From an uncultured Oscillospiraceae bacterium (lineage in GTDB: Bacteria; Bacillota; Clostridia; Oscillospirales; Oscillospiraceae): 8,912 nucleotides of DNA. Shown here one piece after another: positions 6,650 through 8,912 of this stretch. Within the stretch, counting starts at the first letter, position 1; each line of letters starts with the position of its first letter. The position numbers and the translations under genes were made by a program. The notes under the pieces were generated by a model. It saw nothing but the letters and a program-made list of their open reading frames with translations. It was not told the origin of the DNA and ran no database searches. The stretch covers positions 1 through 8,912 of the forward strand of contig CAJUQS010000193.1 in NCBI GenBank assembly GCA_910588365.1. Reading direction: 5' to 3'.

Positions 6650-6958
6650 TTACGCATCTGTCTCGAGCGGCGCTTGTCCAGCCATTTTATAGAGCTGGTC
6701 ATAAGTGGCTTGATTGTATTTTTCAGAACTCTCCGAATCTTCAGCCTCCAGATCTTTTATGAGCCGGTTCTGGGCGAAAGCCGCATCGTATTCCTCCTTT
6801 GTCACCACTTTATCTCCAATCAAGTAGGCATATTCACTGGGATCTACGTCGATGCCTACATGTGCAGTAAGTGTTTCGGTCGTGTGGGATACATAATAAA
6901 ATGTAACCCAAATGATCGTCTCTATCCTATCAGACCGCCGCCGGAATGTCAACGGCAT
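6650..6958 (-). CDS. Short AT-richer open frame, probable gene remnant
   Basis: Not recognised. The frame ends at TAA 6650 and reads 102 codons from ATG 6958. The part from about residue 12 on looks protein-like: a beta-strand-like ETIIWVTFYYVSHTTETLTAHVG in two pieces, then an acidic helical tail with DKVVTKEEYDAAF, LIKDLEAEDSE and YDQLYKMAG. The first eleven codons, however, are a GC-rich hairpin and promoter-like sequence, and ATG 6958 has no ribosome site. The best internal start is GTG 6808, with GGAG five nt upstream, giving 52 aa. Base composition is visibly AT-richer than the flanking genes. I read it as the C-terminal remains of a truncated or acquired gene; a genuine small protein is possible. 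The 80 bp to iorA (6569-6649) hold only its ribosome site. Confidence 0.4.
   Translation of the reverse strand: MPLTFRRRSDRIETIIWVTFYYVSHTTETLTAHVGIDVDPSEYAYLIGDKVVTKEEYDAAFAQNRLIKDLEAEDSESSEKYNQATYDQLYKMAGQAPLETDA
6924..6952 (-). promoter_or_regulatory. Promoter-like sequence upstream of the remnant and iorA
   Basis: Minus strand: perfect -35 TTGACA (6947-6952), a 17-nt spacer and TAGGAT (6924-6929, four of six). Transcription would start near 6917, inside the short open frame, giving iorA a leader of about 350 nt containing most of that frame. The -35 box overlaps the loop and stem of the 6935-6969 hairpin. It is the only good promoter match between the symporter and iorA, so it may be the iorAB promoter. 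Confidence 0.5.
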
Positions 6959-6969
6959 TCCGACGGCGG
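6935..6969 (-). terminator. Hairpin downstream of the symporter gene
   Basis: A 14-position stem (6935-6948 with 6956-6969) has a 7-nt loop and ends 29 nt after the symporter stop codon. One position is a C-A mismatch on the plus strand but becomes a G-U wobble pair in minus-strand RNA, which favours a role in the minus transcript. There is no real U-tract after it (TCTGATAGG), so it may be a weak terminator, a 3'-end stabilising hairpin, or both. Confidence 0.5.
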
Positions 6970-6997
6970 GGATTCGGGGCGGGGCCGGTTTTCCGGG

Positions 6998-8557
6998 CTA
7001 GTCCTGCTCCCCGATGGAGTCCTTCACCGTGACAGTGACCTGCCGCTCGTAGCAGGAGAACACCCGGTCCAGCCGCGCCCGGTCGGGGGCGGGGGTGACC
7101 AGGCTCACAGCCGGTACGAGCACCAGACCCGCAATCATGCAGAACGCGCCGGCGTTGATGGGGGACTGGAGCAGGGCGGGGAAGCTGGACTTGACAAAGA
7201 TGTTGGCCAGCATGACCGCCGTGGAGAACAAAAAGCTGACCCAGCAGGCGGCCTTGGTGGTCCGCCGCCAGTAGAGTCCGTACAGGAAGGGCGCCAGGAA
7301 CGCCCCGGCCAGCGCGCCCCAGCTCACGCCCATGAGCTGGGCGATGAAGGTGACGCTGGACTTGTACTGGATGAGTGCCAGTACAACGGAGATGGTGATG
7401 AACACCACCACCAGCCCCTGCATCCACCGCACCTGCCGCTTCTCGTCCATCTCCTTGATGACAGTGCCCTTGATGAAGTCCAGCGTCAGGGTGGAACTGG
7501 AGGCCAGCACCAGGGACGAGAGGGTGGACATGGAGGCGGAGAGTACCAGAATGACCACTATGGCGATGAGGATGGCGGGCAGACCGGAGAGCATGGTGGG
7601 AATCACGGAGTCAAAGCCCCCCACAATGCTGCCGTCGGCGTTGAACTGCATCTGATCGGCAAACAGCCGCCCGAAGCCCCCCAGGAAGTAGCACCCGCCG
7701 GCCACCACCAGGGCGAAGAAGGTGGAGATGATGGTGCCCTTGCTGATGGCGGCCTCGCTCTTGATGGCGTAGAACTTCTGGACCATCTGGGGCAGGCCCC
7801 AGGTGCCCAGGCTGGTGAGGATCACCACACCCAGCAGGTTGACAGGGTCGGGGCCGAAGAAGGAGGCGTACACGCCGGGGATGTCGGAGTCCCCCTGGAC
7901 CTGGGCCAGTTTCTCCAGAGCGGATAAAAATCCACCCTGGCTGTGCAGCACCGCCAGAATGACCGCCACGATGCCCGCCAGCATGATGATACCCTGGATG
8001 AAGTCGTTGATGGCCGTGGCCATGTAACCGCCGGCGATGACGTAGACAGCGGTGAGCACCGCCATGACGATGACGCACACGGAGTAGTCGATGTCAAAGG
8101 CCATGCCGAACAGGCGGCTGAGGCCGTTGTACAGGGAGGCGGTGTAGGGGATGAGGAAGATGAAGATAATCACCGAGGCGGCCAGCTTCAGCGCCTGGCT
8201 GTCAAAGCGCTTGCCGAAGAACTCGGGCATGGTGGCGCTGTCCAGGTGCTGGGTCATGACCCGGGTCCTGCGGCCCAGGACCACCCAGGCCAGCAGGGAG
8301 CCCAGGAAGGCGTTGCCCAGGCCCGCCCAGGTGGCGGCGATGCCGTATTTCCAGCCGAACTGTCCGGCGTAGCCCACAAAGACCACGGCGGAGAAGTAGC
8401 TGGTGCCGTAGGCGAACGCGGTGAGCCAGGGGCCCACGCTCCGTCCGCCCAGGACGAAGCCGCTGACGTCGGTGGCGTGGCGGCGGCAGTAGAGGCCGAT
8501 GCCGATCATCACACCGAAGAATATAATAAGTAAGATGAGTTTGATTGCAAGATCCAT
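6998..8557 (-). CDS. Sodium:solute symporter family transporter (PutP/PanF-like)
   Basis: Inner-membrane secondary transporter of the SSS family (TC 2.A.21), 519 aa, normal for this family of about 13 spans in the LeuT fold. Seen: first span at 4-22; SGFVLGGRSVGPWLTAFAYGTSYFSAVVFVG (32-62) in pieces, typical of the family start; GLGNAFLGSLLAW (79-91); AINDFIQGIIML (182-193), matching the PutP T-D-x-x-Q-G region; GTWGLPQMVQKFYAIK (251-266); and ASMSTLSSLVLASSSTLTLDF (341-361) in pieces, whose MSTLS at 343-347 corresponds to the PutP Ser340/Thr341 sodium-site block. The substrate (amino acid, organic acid or vitamin) cannot be deduced. Start: the frame is open to 8677 through palindromic DNA, but ATG 8557 has GAGGG five nt upstream and begins with the first span. 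It lies upstream of iorAB on the same strand. Confidence 0.93.
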   Translation of the reverse strand: MDLAIKLILLIIFFGVMIGIGLYCRRHATDVSGFVLGGRSVGPWLTAFAYGTSYFSAVVFVGYAGQFGWKYGIAATWAGLGNAFLGSLLAWVVLGRRTRVMTQHLDSATMPEFFGKRFDSQALKLAASVIIFIFLIPYTASLYNGLSRLFGMAFDIDYSVCVIVMAVLTAVYVIAGGYMATAINDFIQGIIMLAGIVAVILAVLHSQGGFLSALEKLAQVQGDSDIPGVYASFFGPDPVNLLGVVILTSLGTWGLPQMVQKFYAIKSEAAISKGTIISTFFALVVAGGCYFLGGFGRLFADQMQFNADGSIVGGFDSVIPTMLSGLPAILIAIVVILVLSASMSTLSSLVLASSSTLTLDFIKGTVIKEMDEKRQVRWMQGLVVVFITISVVLALIQYKSSVTFIAQLMGVSWGALAGAFLAPFLYGLYWRRTTKAACWVSFLFSTAVMLANIFVKSSFPALLQSPINAGAFCMIAGLVLVPAVSLVTPAPDRARLDRVFSCYERQVTVTVKDSIGEQD

Positions 8558-8573
8558 GGTTTCCCTCGCCTTC

Positions 8574-8593
8574 CCCGCGCCTGCCGGCGCGGG
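8574..8593 (-). repeat. Perfect GC hairpin just upstream of the symporter ribosome site
   Basis: CCCGCGCC and GGCGCGGG pair over 8 bp with a TGCC loop. In the minus-strand transcript it ends only a few bases before the AAGGCGAGGG that serves the symporter ATG at 8557, so it could affect ribosome access or be part of the neighbouring palindrome cluster. Confidence 0.5.
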
Positions 8594-8617
8594 AGATAGA
8601 TTTTTCTTCCGATAACC

Positions 8618-8729
8618 CCGGGGCTTACCCCGCCCCGGACTCCGGGGTACCTTTTCCTTCGGCGGAAAAGGTACCAAAAGGCCGCCGGGGGAGTTCCCCC
8701 GGTCCCCCCGGCATCGCCCGGAGGGCGAT
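8618..8729. repeat. Cluster of back-to-back palindromes (intergenic mosaic repeat)
   Basis: Several palindromes are packed end to end: a CCGGGGC/GCCCCGG hairpin and CCCCGG/CCGGGG near 8618-8646; a 12-bp perfect stem GGTACCTTTTCC/GGAAAAGGTACC with a 6-nt loop (8646-8675, KpnI site at each end); CCGGGGG/CCCCCGG with an AGTT loop (8685-8702); and ATCGCCC/GGGCGAT with a GGA loop (8713-8729), followed on the plus strand by T6 at 8736-8741. Both strands are open in some frames here only because the DNA is GC-rich. The layout fits a REP/BIME-like or MITE-like intergenic element, and possibly terminators on either strand. No direct repeats or transposase are seen. Confidence 0.55.
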
Positions 8730-8740
8730 ACTCCATTTTT

Positions 8741-8912
8741 TGTTTATTTGCCCTTTGCTGTAGCTGGGCAGATTCTACCGAGGGTGCTTACCCTTCGTCT
8801 GCCGCCCTTCTGCGTCTATCCACAGGTTCTAACGGGGGCCCCTGCTGTGGCACATCGATGCGGTGCAAGTTTATTCGGAGCGATCCCCGCTGCTGACTCT
8901 ACCCCTTTAAGA
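8741..8912. other. Gene-free stretch with RNA-like folding, identity unknown
   Basis: No credible coding frame and no RNA family that I recognise. Two sizeable hairpins are visible. In 8767-8803, GGCAGA/TCTGCC encloses CGAGGGT/ACCCTTCG with a GCTT loop and a 6-nt one-sided bulge. In 8820-8850, CCACAG/CTGTGG encloses a GGGGGCCCC-rich interior. The AT-rich segment 8736-8751 separates this from the palindrome cluster. It could be part of a structured non-coding RNA that continues past the right edge, or the upstream regulatory region of the symporter. It does not look like RNase P RNA, tmRNA, SRP RNA or a tRNA. Confidence 0.3.

Noticed and set aside
6600..6650. TTGTTC-17-TTTAAA as a proximal iorA promoter (minus strand)
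   Set aside because: Only three and four of six matches in AT-rich sequence. The more distal TTGACA-17-TAGGAT is a better candidate, though neither is proven.
6629..7927. Plus-strand frame of 432 codons opposite the symporter and the remnant
   Set aside because: Its composition switches from AT-rich to Gly/His/Glu-rich at the symporter border, showing that it is a shadow of two different regions rather than one protein.
8558..8677. N-terminal extension of the symporter to 8677
   Set aside because: It would add 40 basic, proline- and glycine-rich residues translated from hairpins in front of the first membrane span, and ATG 8557 has its own ribosome site.
8509..8736. Minus-strand 75-codon frame (ATG 8736) and the plus-strand 72-codon frame at 8545-8763
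   Set aside because: Both are translations of the palindrome cluster, with no conserved look and no separate evidence of expression.
8820..8865. GUGCCACAG resembling a conserved RNase P RNA segment (minus strand)
   Set aside because: The surrounding conserved RNase P blocks (GAGGAAAGUCC, GGGUAA..., ACAGAACCCGGC) are absent, so this nine-base match is taken as chance.

Overview
The window looks like part of a GC-rich, low-copy chromosome of an anaerobic gut Firmicute, most likely an Oscillospiraceae/Ruminococcaceae relative of Flavonifractor, Intestinimonas or Lawsonibacter. This placement is inferred from the Bacillus/Clostridium-like RpoB sequence, strong TTGACA-type promoters, AAGGAG ribosome binding sites, an oxygen-sensitive ferredoxin-dependent 2-oxoacid oxidoreductase, and GC-rich palindromic intergenic sequence. 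No tool was run to confirm it.

Layout from left to right. 1-2657 (minus) is the N-terminal two thirds of rpoB, running off the left edge; it has its own promoter and a leader of about 200 nt. 2937-2987 is a strong hairpin. 3006-3557 (minus) is a RimJ/RimL-type GNAT acetyltransferase. A pair of overlapping divergent promoters (3588-3644) serves this gene and, on the plus strand, a small orphan membrane protein (3678-4094). A hairpin at 4100-4139 separates that gene from a minus-strand catabolic cluster: iorB (4147-4719) and iorA (4823-6568), the two subunits of indolepyruvate:ferredoxin oxidoreductase, then a short AT-richer open frame (6650-6958) that looks like a gene remnant, and a sodium:solute symporter (6998-8557). 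The right end (8558-8912) has no convincing gene. It holds a run of back-to-back perfect palindromes and then a stretch with RNA-like folding potential.

How the genes fit together: iorAB oxidatively decarboxylates aryl-2-oxoacids (from Trp, Phe and Tyr transamination) to aryl-acetyl-CoA and reduces ferredoxin, a typical amino-acid fermentation step. The co-oriented symporter could import a substrate or related solute, but the sequence does not identify its substrate. The rpoB, acetyltransferase and orphan membrane protein genes have separate promoters and no evident link to that pathway.

Most other long open frames, including one of about 800 codons antisense to rpoB, are by-products of high GC at third codon positions. 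I found no defence system, CRISPR array, IS element, tRNA or rRNA, and no clear case for a wholly new system. The best leads are the intergenic elements at 4800-4840, 6924-6969 and 8574-8912.
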